A stretch of DNA of 64,000 nt from Herbidospora solisilvae (GTDB lineage: Bacteria; Actinomycetota; Actinomycetes; Streptosporangiales; Streptosporangiaceae): positions 1,116,001 through 1,180,000 of the forward strand of contig NZ_WXEW01000001.1 of the NCBI RefSeq assembly GCF_009901565.1, read 5' to 3'. Positions 14,958 through 23,444 of the stretch are shown in pieces. Position 1 is the first letter of the stretch. Each line of letters begins with the position of its first letter. The translations under genes were made by a program, and so were the position numbers. A model generated the notes under the pieces. The model made no database searches. It saw nothing but the letters and a program-made list of their open reading frames with translations, and was not told the DNA's origin.

Positions 14958-16112
14958 ATGGACGTCATATACCTGGACAACTGCGCCACCACCCGGGTGG
15001 ACGAGGAAGTGCTCGACGCGATGCTGCCGTATCTGCGCGAGGAGTTCGGCAACCCGTCCTCCCCTCACCTGCTGGGCAAGCGTGCCCGCAGGGCGGTGGA
15101 CGGGGCCGCCGAGTCGGTCGCGCGGCTTCTCGGCGGCGACCCGGCCGGCGTCGTGTTCACCTCCGGCGCGACCGAGAGCAACAACATCGCGCTGCTCGGC
15201 GCGTTCGGCCACGACGACCGCGCCCCGGTCAACGCGGTGTTCTGCCCCACCGACCACAAGTCGTCGTTGTCGGTCGCCCGCGCGCTGCGCGGGCGCGGCG
15301 TCGGCGTCCGCACCATGGCGATCCGGGCCGACGGCGTGGTCGACCTGCCCCGGTTCGCCGACCGGCTCGACTTCGACACCCGGGTGGCCACGGTGGCCTG
15401 GGTGAACAGCGAGATCGGCACCATCCAGCCGGTCCGCGAGATGGCCGCGCTCTGCCATGAGAGCGGCGCGCTGCTGCACGTCGACGCCGCCCCGGCCGCG
15501 GGCCGGATCCCGATCGACGTGGCCGGTGCGGCCGTCGACACTTTGGCCATGTCCGCCCACAAGATCGGCGGCCCGAAGGGCGTCGGCGTCCTGTACGTCC
15601 GCCCGGAGATCCGCCGCAGGATCCGCCCCATCACCTACGGCGGCGGCCAGTACGACCTGCGCAGCGGCACCATCCCCACCCACCTGGCGGTCGGTCTCGG
15701 CACGGCCTGCGAGCTGGCCTCGGCCCGCATGGAGGAGGACGGCAGGAAGGTCGCGCTGCTGCGCGCGACCGCGCTGGAACTGCTCACCCGCCGCATCCCC
15801 GGCCTGCGCCTCAACGGGCGCCCGGAGGCCGGCGTCCCGCACGTGCTGAACCTGGTGCTGCCGGGCGTGCGCGGCGAGAGCCTGGTCGCGAGCCTGCCGT
15901 CGGTGGCGCTGTCGACCGGGTCGGCGTGCAACTCCGACTCCCAGGAGCCCTCACCCGTGCTCACCGCGATCGGGGTGGGCGCCGAGGACGCCAACAGCTC
16001 CGTCAGGATGTGCCTGAGCCCCCGCATGACGGTCGAGGAACTGGTCAGAGGACTGAACCTGGTCTGCGACCGGGCTGGCGCCCTGGCCGGCGTCGTGGTG
16101 GCGACGCGCTGA
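14958..16112 (+). CDS. Cysteine desulfurase (NifS/IscS-type)
   Basis: This 384-residue class V aminotransferase-fold enzyme has the N-terminal YLDNCATTRVDEEVLDAM, FTSGATESNN, H100, the PLP lysine K202 in MSAHKIGGPKG, and the catalytic Cys324 in STGSACNSDS. All key residues are present, so it should release sulfur from cysteine as a protein persulfide. The short loop around Cys324 fits the NifS/IscS group. No IscU, IscA or other Fe-S genes are nearby. Together with the coupled unknown upstream gene and the cluster setting, this argues for sulfur supply to the natural product rather than housekeeping Fe-S assembly. It is the last gene of its operon and is followed by a strong hairpin. Confidence 0.93.
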   Translation: MDVIYLDNCATTRVDEEVLDAMLPYLREEFGNPSSPHLLGKRARRAVDGAAESVARLLGGDPAGVVFTSGATESNNIALLGAFGHDDRAPVNAVFCPTDHKSSLSVARALRGRGVGVRTMAIRADGVVDLPRFADRLDFDTRVATVAWVNSEIGTIQPVREMAALCHESGALLHVDAAPAAGRIPIDVAGAAVDTLAMSAHKIGGPKGVGVLYVRPEIRRRIRPITYGGGQYDLRSGTIPTHLAVGLGTACELASARMEEDGRKVALLRATALELLTRRIPGLRLNGRPEAGVPHVLNLVLPGVRGESLVASLPSVALSTGSACNSDSQEPSPVLTAIGVGAEDANSSVRMCLSPRMTVEELVRGLNLVCDRAGALAGVVVATR

Positions 16113-16118
16113 GAACTC

Positions 16119-16145
16119 GGGTCCGCCGCCGGCGGCGGCGGACCC
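16119..16145. terminator. Bidirectional hairpin terminator
   Basis: A perfect 12-bp GC stem, GGGTCCGCCGCC (16119-16130) with GGCGGCGGACCC (16134-16145) and a 3-nt loop, fills the gap between the convergent cysteine desulfurase and the 18-gene operon's last gene. Confidence 0.8.
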
Positions 16146-16147
16146 CC

Positions 16148-17095
16148 TCACGCGCCGCCGGCCAGGAAGGTGCGGGCCGCCTGCACCCCCGCCTGGAACC
16201 TGCTGGTGGCCTCCAGGTCACGCATCAGGGTGGCGATGTGCCGGCGGCAGCTCCGCACCGACATGCCGAGCTTGCGGGCCACCACCTCGTCGGTGTAGCC
16301 CTTCGCCATCAGCCCCGCGATGGCCTGCCGCAGGTCGTCGGCGACGTTCGCGTAGCCGGACTCGGCGCCCTCCAGCGGCGTCGCGGTGTCCCACAGGTGG
16401 TCGAACAGGTCGAGCAGGAACCGCACGATCCCGTCGTTGTGCACCCGCGCCACGTTGGTCTCGCCGTCCGACAGGCCGAACAGCACGACCAGCGTGCGGT
16501 CGAAGACGACCGCGGAGCGCGGGACGTGACTGACCGTGCCGATGGCCGCGCCCGCGTCGATGAGCTGCTTCAGCTTCATCCGAGTGGTCAGGTCGGCCCG
16601 GTTCCGGTGCTGGCAGACGATCCGCACGGTGACGCCGCGCGCGAGCAGCGGCAGGTACGCCCGCGCCAGCTCCTCGGCGTCGTCGTCACCGGACTGCAGG
16701 ACCAGCACCTCGGTACGGCAGGCGTCCCCGGCCATCTTGAGGAAGCCGCGCACCTCCAGCGACCCGGCCAGGTACTCGATCGGCGACGGCGCGGGACCGA
16801 CGAAGTCCCGGATCTGGTCGATCAGCTCCCGCCGCTGGTAGATCTCCCGCTCGACCGAGGAGACCAGCGCGTTGGCCGCGACCTGCGGGTCCACCGGGAT
16901 GAACCGGTGGGCGGCGCCGTCGACGGCGCGTAACAGACGGCTCTCGACGAGCTGGTTCACCGCCTCGTTCAACTCGCGCACGCCGATGCCGAGCTCACCG
17001 GCCGCCACGTCGAGAGCGTCGATGGCGCCTTTCCTGGTCGCGTATCGGTAGACACCCGCGATGTCGGCGGGCCATTCGGTGGTCGAATTGATCAT
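16148..17095 (-). CDS. LuxR/TrmB-like transcriptional regulator
   Basis: This 315-residue protein has an N-terminal winged-helix-like part (YRYATRKGAIDALDVAAGEL, then LNEAVNQLVESRLL). A middle part resembles the phospholipase-D-like effector region of TrmB/LuxR-type regulators (TEVLVLQSGDDDAEELARAYL). A C-terminal HTH near residues 265-300 reads VARKLGMSVRSCRRHIATLM. It has a strong GAGGAGG site 6 nt before ATG 17095, which overlaps the end of the upstream permease gene. It is the last gene of the 18-gene operon, so it is made together with the exporter and may control it or the cluster. Confidence 0.82.
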   Translation of the reverse strand: MINSTTEWPADIAGVYRYATRKGAIDALDVAAGELGIGVRELNEAVNQLVESRLLRAVDGAAHRFIPVDPQVAANALVSSVEREIYQRRELIDQIRDFVGPAPSPIEYLAGSLEVRGFLKMAGDACRTEVLVLQSGDDDAEELARAYLPLLARGVTVRIVCQHRNRADLTTRMKLKQLIDAGAAIGTVSHVPRSAVVFDRTLVVLFGLSDGETNVARVHNDGIVRFLLDLFDHLWDTATPLEGAESGYANVADDLRQAIAGLMAKGYTDEVVARKLGMSVRSCRRHIATLMRDLEATSRFQAGVQAARTFLAGGA

Positions 17096-17106
17096 GTGCT
17101 GCCTCC

Positions 17107-18249
17107 TCAGAGGGTTCTCGTTCGTCGGCTGAACAGGACAAGGGACAGGCTCAGCAGAACGGCGGCCATCAGGCCCAGGACGGCGACCTCGAGCAGCACG
17201 TCGCCGAGGCCGGTCCCGGGCCGGGACAGAGTCAGGAGGGCGTCCATCCCCCAGGCGTGCGGGAACAGGTGGCCGATGGTGTCGAGCGTCGGGCCGGCGG
17301 CCTCGGCGGGCCACAGGCAGCCGCCGAGCATGCCGAGCACGATGCCGAGCGGCGGCCCGATCGCCGACGGCTGCGCCGACGAGCGGACCAGGCTGCCCAT
17401 CAGGATCGCGGCCCCCGTGGCGACCAGCGCGAAGACGCCCACGACGGCGGCGACGCCGAACGGCTCGCCCCAGGAGACGCCGAACAGCAGCGAACTCACC
17501 ACCATGATCAGCACCGCCTGGGCGGCGGCCACGAGGAAGCGGCTGAGCGCCTCGCCGAACAGGACGGCCCCGCGCCGCACCGGGGCGGTGAAGGCCCGGG
17601 GCAGCATGCCGATGCGGCGGCTCTCGACGAGCGCGGCGGCGACGGCCATGGAGTTGATGAACGTGAACAGCAGCAGGTTGGCCGGGGCGGTGTAGGCGAA
17701 CCCCCGCGGGGTCGCGGACGCCGTGTCGGAGCCGACCACCTCGACGTCGGCCGAGGCGGCCTGCGCCCTGCGCACCAGTTCGGCGGCGTGGGCCGGGCTC
17801 GCGCCGGCCGAGGTGGCGGCGCGGGTGGCCTCGATGACGCCGGCGACCCGGCCGACGGAGGCGTCGACGGCGCTGCGGGCGGCCATGCCGCTGCCGCTGG
17901 ACTGCGTCATGACCAGCTCGAATCTGGTCGAGCCCGGCGGGATGACGACTCCGGCGGCCAGCGCGCCCCCACGGACGCCGGCCCGCAGTTCCTCCTCGCC
18001 GCCGACGGTTTTGATCTCCAGGTCGGGGTGGGCGCGCAGCTCCGCCAGGACGGCGGCGGCCACCGGGTCGGACTCCTGGGCCACCACGCCGACCGGCAGC
18101 CGCGCGGCGGCGGCGCCGCCGCCCAGCGCCATGCCGACGAAGATGATGCTGACGAACGGCATGACCACGATGAAGAACAGGCCCACCCGGTCGCGGGAGT
18201 GGCGGCGCAGGTTGGCGGCGACGAGCGCCAGGACGGGGTGCGGTCTCAT
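17107..18249 (-). CDS. ABC-2 type transporter permease
   Basis: This 380-residue ABC-2 permease has one membrane segment near the N-terminus (GLFFIVVMPFVSIIFVGMAL), a large extracytoplasmic loop, and five C-terminal segments including LLLFTFINSMAVAAALV and AAQAVLIMVVSSLLFGV. It pairs with the next permease and the ATPase as one exporter. Its ATG overlaps the stop of the upstream permease by 4 nt. Export of, or self-protection against, the cluster product is the likely role. Confidence 0.9.
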   Translation of the reverse strand: MRPHPVLALVAANLRRHSRDRVGLFFIVVMPFVSIIFVGMALGGGAAAARLPVGVVAQESDPVAAAVLAELRAHPDLEIKTVGGEEELRAGVRGGALAAGVVIPPGSTRFELVMTQSSGSGMAARSAVDASVGRVAGVIEATRAATSAGASPAHAAELVRRAQAASADVEVVGSDTASATPRGFAYTAPANLLLFTFINSMAVAAALVESRRIGMLPRAFTAPVRRGAVLFGEALSRFLVAAAQAVLIMVVSSLLFGVSWGEPFGVAAVVGVFALVATGAAILMGSLVRSSAQPSAIGPPLGIVLGMLGGCLWPAEAAGPTLDTIGHLFPHAWGMDALLTLSRPGTGLGDVLLEVAVLGLMAAVLLSLSLVLFSRRTRTL

Positions 18250-19424
18250 CCGAGCAGTCCCTTCCGGAAGCCCGTCGCGGCGAGCCCGAAGGCGGCCGCG
18301 GCGATCGCGCACAGGACGCCGATCGGCACGGCCACCGAGGCCAGTCCCGCGCCCGAGCCGGCCAGGCCGGTGAGCCCGGTGGTGGTCCAGGCGTTCGGGG
18401 TGAACAGGGCGATCTTCTGGAGCAGGTCCGGCAGGGTGTAGAGCGGGACCAGGCTGCCGCCGAAGAACGCGGCCACGAAGGAGATCACCATGATCACTCC
18501 GTCCGCCTGGGCGTCGGTCCTGGCCCGGCTGGCGACCAGCATCGTGATCGCGGTGGCGGCCAGCACGTGCGCGAGCAGGAGGGTGAACACCGCCACCGGG
18601 TCGCCCCAGGTGGAGCCGAAGATCAGCACCGAGGAGGCCCAGGTGACGCAGACGCTGACCATGGCGAGGGCGAACCCGACGACGGCCTTGCCCGCGATCG
18701 GCACCCAGCCGTGGATCGGCCCGGCCCGCATCCGGTCCAGCGTGCCCTGTTTGCGTTCGATCAGCAGGGACCGGAACGACGCGCCGACCACGAAGAAGGC
18801 GAACAGCGCGGCCATGCCGGCGCCGTAGTAGACCGACAGGTCGACCCTGCCGCCGGCCATCGGGTCGTTCTCCAGGGTCAGGGCCGGCCCGGCCGCGCCG
18901 TTGCGCTCGACGAACTCCTTGACCTCGCCGGCGGGCACGCCCGCGTCCAGGGAGGCGCGGACCGCGAGCGTGCGGGCCCGCACCAGGCTGGAGATCCGGT
19001 CCACCACGGCGTTCGCGACCACCCCCGCCAGCGGCGTGTCCGCCGAGGTCAGCACGTCGACCTTGCCGCCCTGGCCCGCGCCGACGCTGTCGCTGAACCC
19101 CGGGGGGAAGATGATGGCGGCGCCGATGTCGCCCGCGTCCAGAGCGCTCTGGGCCTGCGCCCGGCCGGGCAGGTCGCGCAGCGTCAGCACGCCGTCGAGC
19201 TCCGTGGACGCCATGACCTCGCGGCGGACACCGGCGGGGAACTCGCCGCCGTCCAGGTCGACCATGCCGACGGTGGCCCGCAGCGGCGGGTCGTCGCCGC
19301 CGAGCGCCACCCCGAACAGGGTGGCCATGGCCACCGGCACGATGATCGCGATGATCAGGGCGGTCCGGTCCCGCACCCGGGTCCGGAGCTCCAGGGCACT
19401 CACCGTGAGAAGCGATCGCACCAT
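18246..19424 (-). CDS. ABC-2 type transporter permease
   Basis: This 392-residue permease has the same layout as its neighbour: an N-terminal segment (ALIIAIIVPVAMATLFGVAL), a long extracytoplasmic region, then five or six C-terminal segments such as MAALFAFFVVGASFRSLLI and VIMVISFVAAFFGGSLVPLY. The two permeases probably form a heterodimer with the ATPase encoded immediately upstream, whose stop lies 1 nt before this ATG. They are divergent copies of one family. Confidence 0.9.
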   Translation of the reverse strand: MVRSLLTVSALELRTRVRDRTALIIAIIVPVAMATLFGVALGGDDPPLRATVGMVDLDGGEFPAGVRREVMASTELDGVLTLRDLPGRAQAQSALDAGDIGAAIIFPPGFSDSVGAGQGGKVDVLTSADTPLAGVVANAVVDRISSLVRARTLAVRASLDAGVPAGEVKEFVERNGAAGPALTLENDPMAGGRVDLSVYYGAGMAALFAFFVVGASFRSLLIERKQGTLDRMRAGPIHGWVPIAGKAVVGFALAMVSVCVTWASSVLIFGSTWGDPVAVFTLLLAHVLAATAITMLVASRARTDAQADGVIMVISFVAAFFGGSLVPLYTLPDLLQKIALFTPNAWTTTGLTGLAGSGAGLASVAVPIGVLCAIAAAAFGLAATGFRKGLLG

Positions 19425-19425
19425 G

Positions 19426-20364
19426 TCAGTCCCTGAGCGTGTTGCCGGTGAGGTGCAGGAAAGTGGCCTCGAGGTCGGGTTCGACGACCTCGACGGCGGT
19501 GACGGCGGCGATGCCGTCGACCGTGGAGATGACCGAGGGCAGCAGGTACCGGCCGCCTTCGGCGATCAGCCGGACCGATCCGGCCGCGGTGCGGACCGCC
19601 TCGGTGACGCCGCCCAGGCCGCGCAGCTTGGCGAGCGCGGTGTCGACGTCGCCGTCCAGGGTGAGCTCGATCCGGTCGGCCCCGCCGACCAGCGCGACCA
19701 GCTCGTGGCGGGTGCCCTCGGCGACGATGGAGCCGTGGTCGACGATGGCGATCCGGTCGCAGACGCGCTCCACCTCCTCCATGTAGTGGGAGGTGTAGAG
19801 CAGGGCCATGCCGTCGGCCACCAGGCGTTCGAGGCCGTCCAGGATGGACTTGCGGCTCTGCGGGTCGACGCCGACCGTGGGCTCGTCCAGGATGAGCAGC
19901 TCGGGGCGGTGCAGCAGGGCGGCGCCGATGTTGATGCGCCGCTTCATGCCACCGGAGTAGGTGTCGAGTTTGGCGTCGGCGCGGTCGGCGAGGCCGACCA
20001 GGTCGAGCACCTCCTCCACCCGCGCGCGCACCGCCTTGCGCGGGAGGCCGAACAGGCGGCAGAAGAAGCGCAGGTTCTCCCGGCCGGTCAGATCCGGGTA
20101 GAGGGCGATCTCCTGGGGGACGTAGCCGATCTTCGCCTTGGCCGCCATCGGGTCGGCGGAAAGGTCCGCGCCGCCGACCACGACCGTGCCCGTGTCGGGC
20201 TTGAGCAGGCCGACCAGCATGGAGATCGTGGTGGTCTTGCCCGCGCCGTTCGGGCCCAGCAGCCCGTACGCTTCCCCCGGCGCGATGGTGAAGCCGACGT
20301 CGCGCACGGCGACCACGCCGCCGTAGCTCTTGCTGAGATTCGCGCAGGTCAGCGTGTCGGTCAT
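19426..20364 (-). CDS. ABC transporter ATP-binding protein (drug-exporter type)
   Basis: This 312-residue ATPase has Walker [10 protein letters not shown] near residues 37-45, Q-loop [13 protein letters not shown], signature YSGGMKRR, Walker [14 protein letters not shown], and the switch His in YTSHYMEE. The C-terminal 80 residues are typical of DrrA-like exporters. It acts on the cytoplasmic side with the two downstream permeases. Its ATG overlaps the stop of the beta-helix gene by 4 nt, so it is translated as part of the 18-gene operon. Confidence 0.95.
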   Translation of the reverse strand: MTDTLTCANLSKSYGGVVAVRDVGFTIAPGEAYGLLGPNGAGKTTTISMLVGLLKPDTGTVVVGGADLSADPMAAKAKIGYVPQEIALYPDLTGRENLRFFCRLFGLPRKAVRARVEEVLDLVGLADRADAKLDTYSGGMKRRINIGAALLHRPELLILDEPTVGVDPQSRKSILDGLERLVADGMALLYTSHYMEEVERVCDRIAIVDHGSIVAEGTRHELVALVGGADRIELTLDGDVDTALAKLRGLGGVTEAVRTAAGSVRLIAEGGRYLLPSVISTVDGIAAVTAVEVVEPDLEATFLHLTGNTLRD

Positions 20365-21365
20365 GGCCGCCACCCCAGCGCCTCGGCGGGTTCTCCCTTG
20401 GCGGCCACGTTGCCGGCGAAGGTCTGGAGCGCGAGGTCGACGCCGAGCTGGTAGTCCAGCGGCGTGTTGCCGGTGACCCTGTTCCACAGGACGTGGTTGG
20501 CGACCGCGTCGTCGCCGCCCCAGCCCTTGGACGAGCCCATCACGAACGCGGCGCCCATCACCGACTCGCCGCTGGGGTGGTTGTCGTGGACGTCGTTGTC
20601 GACCACGCAGACCCGCTCGGTGCCGATCAGCGCGATCCCCACCCCCGAGATCGGCGGGCCCGCCGCGCCCAGCGCGCCGGGGTCGTCGCCGCCGGAAGCC
20701 AGGCCGTTGCCGTGGACGACGTTGCCGGCGACCAGGCAGTCGCGCACCCCGCCGTCCGGCTCGCCCTCGTAGGTCTGGTTGAGCAGCATCAGCCCGATGG
20801 CGTTGCCGTGGCTGACGTTGCGCAGCACCCGCACCCCGCTGGAGTTGTCGACGAACACGCCGAACGCGTTGGCGAAGGTCTCGTTGCCCTCGATGAGCGC
20901 CTCGCCCCGGCCGCAGAAACTGACCGCGACGCCGCCGTACTGGCTGCCGGAGGCCCGGCACCGCAGCACCTCGCAGCCGGCGCCCTCCCGCACGTAGACA
21001 CCCCACACGGCGTTGTCCACGGCGGTCACGTCGTGGACGGCGAGGCCGGTGACGGAGTGGGCGTAGACGCCCGCGCCGGAGAAGCCGCGCACGGTCAGCC
21101 CGGCGACGGTGACGTCGCGGACGCCGTACGCGACGACGCCGGAGACCACGTCCGCGCCCGCGTCGTGCAGTTTCGGGACGTCGGGGCGGACCCCTGCTCC
21201 GGGGAGCAGCACGGCCCCCTCCCCGCGCAGGGTCACCCCGTCGTGCCTGATCCAGACGTTCCCCGGGTACTCCCCCGCGTCGAGCAGGATCGTCGCGCCG
21301 GGGCCCGCCTCGTCCAGGGCGGCCTGGATCGACCCGCCGGGCCGGACGGTTGTGGTCATGGACAT
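20361..21365 (-). CDS. Intracellular right-handed parallel beta-helix protein
   Basis: This 334-residue protein consists almost entirely of beta-helix coils: repeated short V.DN, GN and SG turns such as LAVHDVTAVDNAVWGVYV, VLRCRASGSQYGGVAVSF and VLRNVSHGNAIGLMLLNQ. The start resembles pectate-lyase/NosD-like folds (GGSIQAALDEAGPGATILLD). There is no signal peptide, although most characterised relatives are secreted polysaccharide enzymes. It sits between AcpS and the exporter ATPase and overlaps both genes, so it belongs to the pathway. A role as isomerase, cyclase or lyase on the polyketide is possible but not shown. AGGAAGGA upstream supports ATG 21365. Confidence 0.85.
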   Translation of the reverse strand: MSMTTTVRPGGSIQAALDEAGPGATILLDAGEYPGNVWIRHDGVTLRGEGAVLLPGAGVRPDVPKLHDAGADVVSGVVAYGVRDVTVAGLTVRGFSGAGVYAHSVTGLAVHDVTAVDNAVWGVYVREGAGCEVLRCRASGSQYGGVAVSFCGRGEALIEGNETFANAFGVFVDNSSGVRVLRNVSHGNAIGLMLLNQTYEGEPDGGVRDCLVAGNVVHGNGLASGGDDPGALGAAGPPISGVGIALIGTERVCVVDNDVHDNHPSGESVMGAAFVMGSSKGWGGDDAVANHVLWNRVTGNTPLDYQLGVDLALQTFAGNVAAKGEPAEALGWRP

Positions 21366-21811
21366 CGGGCGTCCTTCCTGTCGACGTGGACGACGGCGAG
21401 GGAGACGAGCAGCCCCGCGCCGCTCCCCCAGCGGGCCGCGCCCGCCACCGGGCCGTCCAGGCGGAGCCGGGCGGCCTCCCGGCAGGCGCCGCGCAGGACG
21501 TACGCCGCGCCGGCGGTCAGGGTCAGGCCGGTGGCGGCGGTGAGCTCGGCGGCCGCCTCGTCGAGCAGCTCGCCGACCCAGGGCGGCGGCGGCTCCGGCG
21601 CGGCCTCGAAGTCGTGCCAGCTGAAGCCGGGCGGGCGGCCCCCGACGGCCTTGATCAGGCTCTCCTTGACCGGGAACGTCGCCGCGTCCAGGCCGCGGTC
21701 ACGTTCGGCGCGGGTGGCGAGGTGGCGGGCGAAGGTCGCGCCGCCGCGCGCGGCGGCCCTGGTCAACCGGTCGGCCGACACGATGTCCACCCCGACCAGG
21801 ACGGCGGTCAT
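21356..21811 (-). CDS. AcpS-type holo-ACP synthase (phosphopantetheinyl transferase)
   Basis: This 151-residue AcpS-family protein has both magnesium-binding motifs: VGVDIV with Asp9 and FPVKESLIKAVGG with Lys49-Glu50. It should move phosphopantetheine from CoA to carrier-protein serines. Targets in the cluster include the two free ACPs and the PKS ACPs. It overlaps the upstream hydrolase by 4 nt and the downstream beta-helix gene by 10 nt. A second AcpS-like protein in the same operon (23444-23857) lacks the acidic residues, so this one is probably the working enzyme. Confidence 0.88.
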   Translation of the reverse strand: MTAVLVGVDIVSADRLTRAAARGGATFARHLATRAERDRGLDAATFPVKESLIKAVGGRPPGFSWHDFEAAPEPPPPWVGELLDEAAAELTAATGLTLTAGAAYVLRGACREAARLRLDGPVAGAARWGSGAGLLVSLAVVHVDRKDARCP

Positions 21812-22593
21812 GCGGGCACCCGGCCGTGCCGGTCCAGGAACGACTCCAGGATCGCGGTGTACTCGGCGGCCCGTTCGATCATCGGGATGTGGCCGCTGTC
21901 GGCCACGACGACGACCTCGGCCTCGGGGTACTCGGCGAGCAGCTCCAGCCAGGGGTCGACCGGGGTCATCCGGTCGTGCCGGCCCCACACGTACGCCGAC
22001 GGGCAGCGCACCTTGTCCAGCGCGGGCCTGACCTGGTAGCGGCGGGTGGCCTTGATGCTGCGGGCCATGCTGACCATCGCCTCGGGCGCCAGCAGCATGG
22101 TGCCGACGCCGTCCATCTGCTCCTGGGTGAAGAACCGCTCCTCGCCGTGGAAGAGCGCGGCCATCATCCGCTCGCCGAACTCCGCGCCGACCGGCCGCAC
22201 GCTGGCCCGCCGGTCGAAGCTGAGGCCGACGTCGGGGTCGGGGGTGAGGCCGGGGGCGCCGCTGACCACGATGCCGCGCACCCGGTCGGGGTGACGCCCG
22301 GCGAGGTCGATCGCGACGAGCCCGCCGAGCGAGTTGGCGCACACGACCACGTCCCGCGCGCCGACCTCGTCGCAGGCCGACAGGAGCGCGTCGCCGAGCC
22401 GTTCGATCGACCCCGCCACCCGCCGGTCGAGGGCGCAGATGGCCTCGTGGGTGCGGAGCACCGGCACCCCCGCCGCCGCCAGGCGCCGGTAGGGGTGCTC
22501 CCAGATCCAGCCGCCCGCGAAGAGCGCGGACATGAACACCACGGTCGGCCGGTCGCCGTCCCCCGGCGCGTGCTCGAAGGTGAAGTCGGTCAT
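21808..22593 (-). CDS. Alpha/beta-hydrolase
   Basis: This 261-residue alpha/beta-hydrolase has the nucleophile Ser88 in CANSLGGL (an N-S-L-G-G elbow instead of GxSxG), an acid near WGRHDRMTP and His in DSGHIPMIE, so the triad looks complete. Relatives include esterases, thioesterases and C-C hydrolases. It has no signal peptide. In this operon it could release or edit ACP-bound chains or cleave an ester; the substrate is unknown. The start follows a short gap after the SnoaL-like gene, and its end overlaps the AcpS start (ATGA). Confidence 0.88.
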   Translation of the reverse strand: MTDFTFEHAPGDGDRPTVVFMSALFAGGWIWEHPYRRLAAAGVPVLRTHEAICALDRRVAGSIERLGDALLSACDEVGARDVVVCANSLGGLVAIDLAGRHPDRVRGIVVSGAPGLTPDPDVGLSFDRRASVRPVGAEFGERMMAALFHGEERFFTQEQMDGVGTMLLAPEAMVSMARSIKATRRYQVRPALDKVRCPSAYVWGRHDRMTPVDPWLELLAEYPEAEVVVVADSGHIPMIERAAEYTAILESFLDRHGRVPA

Positions 22594-22604
22594 CGTTGCT
22601 CCCG

Positions 22605-23444
22605 TCACAGTAGGGGGACGTCGGCGGGCGTCCACCCGCAGCCGCAGGCCGCGCCGTCGGCGAGCCGGACCACGGTGCCGCAGTCGGCGCAGCGGGCGTA
22701 CTCGCGGACGGTCTCGGGGATCAGGACGCTGGTGAGGGCGCGGGCGCTGAGCCCGGCCTTGAAGAATCTGCGCACCGCCCGCTGGTGCGGGCGGGCGTGC
22801 ACGGCCCGCACCGACTCGGGCCGGTCGAAGGCGGCGAGCGTGTACTTGCGGTCGCCGACGTCGAACGTGGCGACCCCGAGGAAGCCCTTGGATGCCCGCA
22901 GCCCCTTGACGATCTCCACGCTGAGCAGGTCCACCTCGGCGGCCTCCGCCGGGTCGCGGACCTCCACCCAGGTGAGGGTGAACGCGCCGGGCCGGTCGGT
23001 ACGGCCGCTCGCCGCCCGTGCGCTGACCCCGAACTCGCGCACCTCGTCGGCGGCCGGCACGAAGGCGGCCCGGTACCCGAGCGCCTCGGCGACGGCCAGC
23101 CGGTCGAAGGAGCGCCTGACCCGCCCCTCGGCGGTGACGAGGTCGGTCCCGCTGATCCTGACGACGCCGCCGACGCCGGGAATGCCCAGGTAGGAGGCAC
23201 GGTGGTCGGCTTCGACGGTCCACCAGACGGTCGCGGCGTCGGCGTCTCCCGTCACCTGCTCGACCTGGAGGCGCGGGTTCCTGAACCGCCCCAGGACGGC
23301 CGCCGCGTGCGCGGTCAGCGCGTCGCCGCTCAGCCAGCCAGCGGTGTCGGGGTCCTGGAACGCGGTGACGGCGGCGGCCACGGCGGCGGGGTCGGCGTTC
23401 CGCCACGCCTCCAGATGCGCTTCGGCGATCTTCCTGGCGTCCAT
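22605..23444 (-). CDS. SnoaL-like protein with C-terminal zinc ribbon
   Basis: This 279-residue protein seems to have three parts. Residues 1-120 look like a SnoaL/NTF2 fold (IAEAHLEAWRNADPAAVAAA, FRNPRLQVEQVTGDADAATV), a fold used by polyketide cyclases. Residues 140-235 look like an alpha+beta antibiotic-monooxygenase-type fold (GAFTLTWVEVRDPAEAAEVD, LLSVEIVKGLRASKGFLGVA). The tail has a zinc ribbon with C252, C255, C267 and C269. I do not know a characterised protein with this set of parts. The start is coupled to the upstream stop (TGATG). It could bind or cyclise the polyene chain or recruit partners. Confidence 0.75.
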   Translation of the reverse strand: MDARKIAEAHLEAWRNADPAAVAAAVTAFQDPDTAGWLSGDALTAHAAAVLGRFRNPRLQVEQVTGDADAATVWWTVEADHRASYLGIPGVGGVVRISGTDLVTAEGRVRRSFDRLAVAEALGYRAAFVPAADEVREFGVSARAASGRTDRPGAFTLTWVEVRDPAEAAEVDLLSVEIVKGLRASKGFLGVATFDVGDRKYTLAAFDRPESVRAVHARPHQRAVRRFFKAGLSARALTSVLIPETVREYARCADCGTVVRLADGAACGCGWTPADVPLL

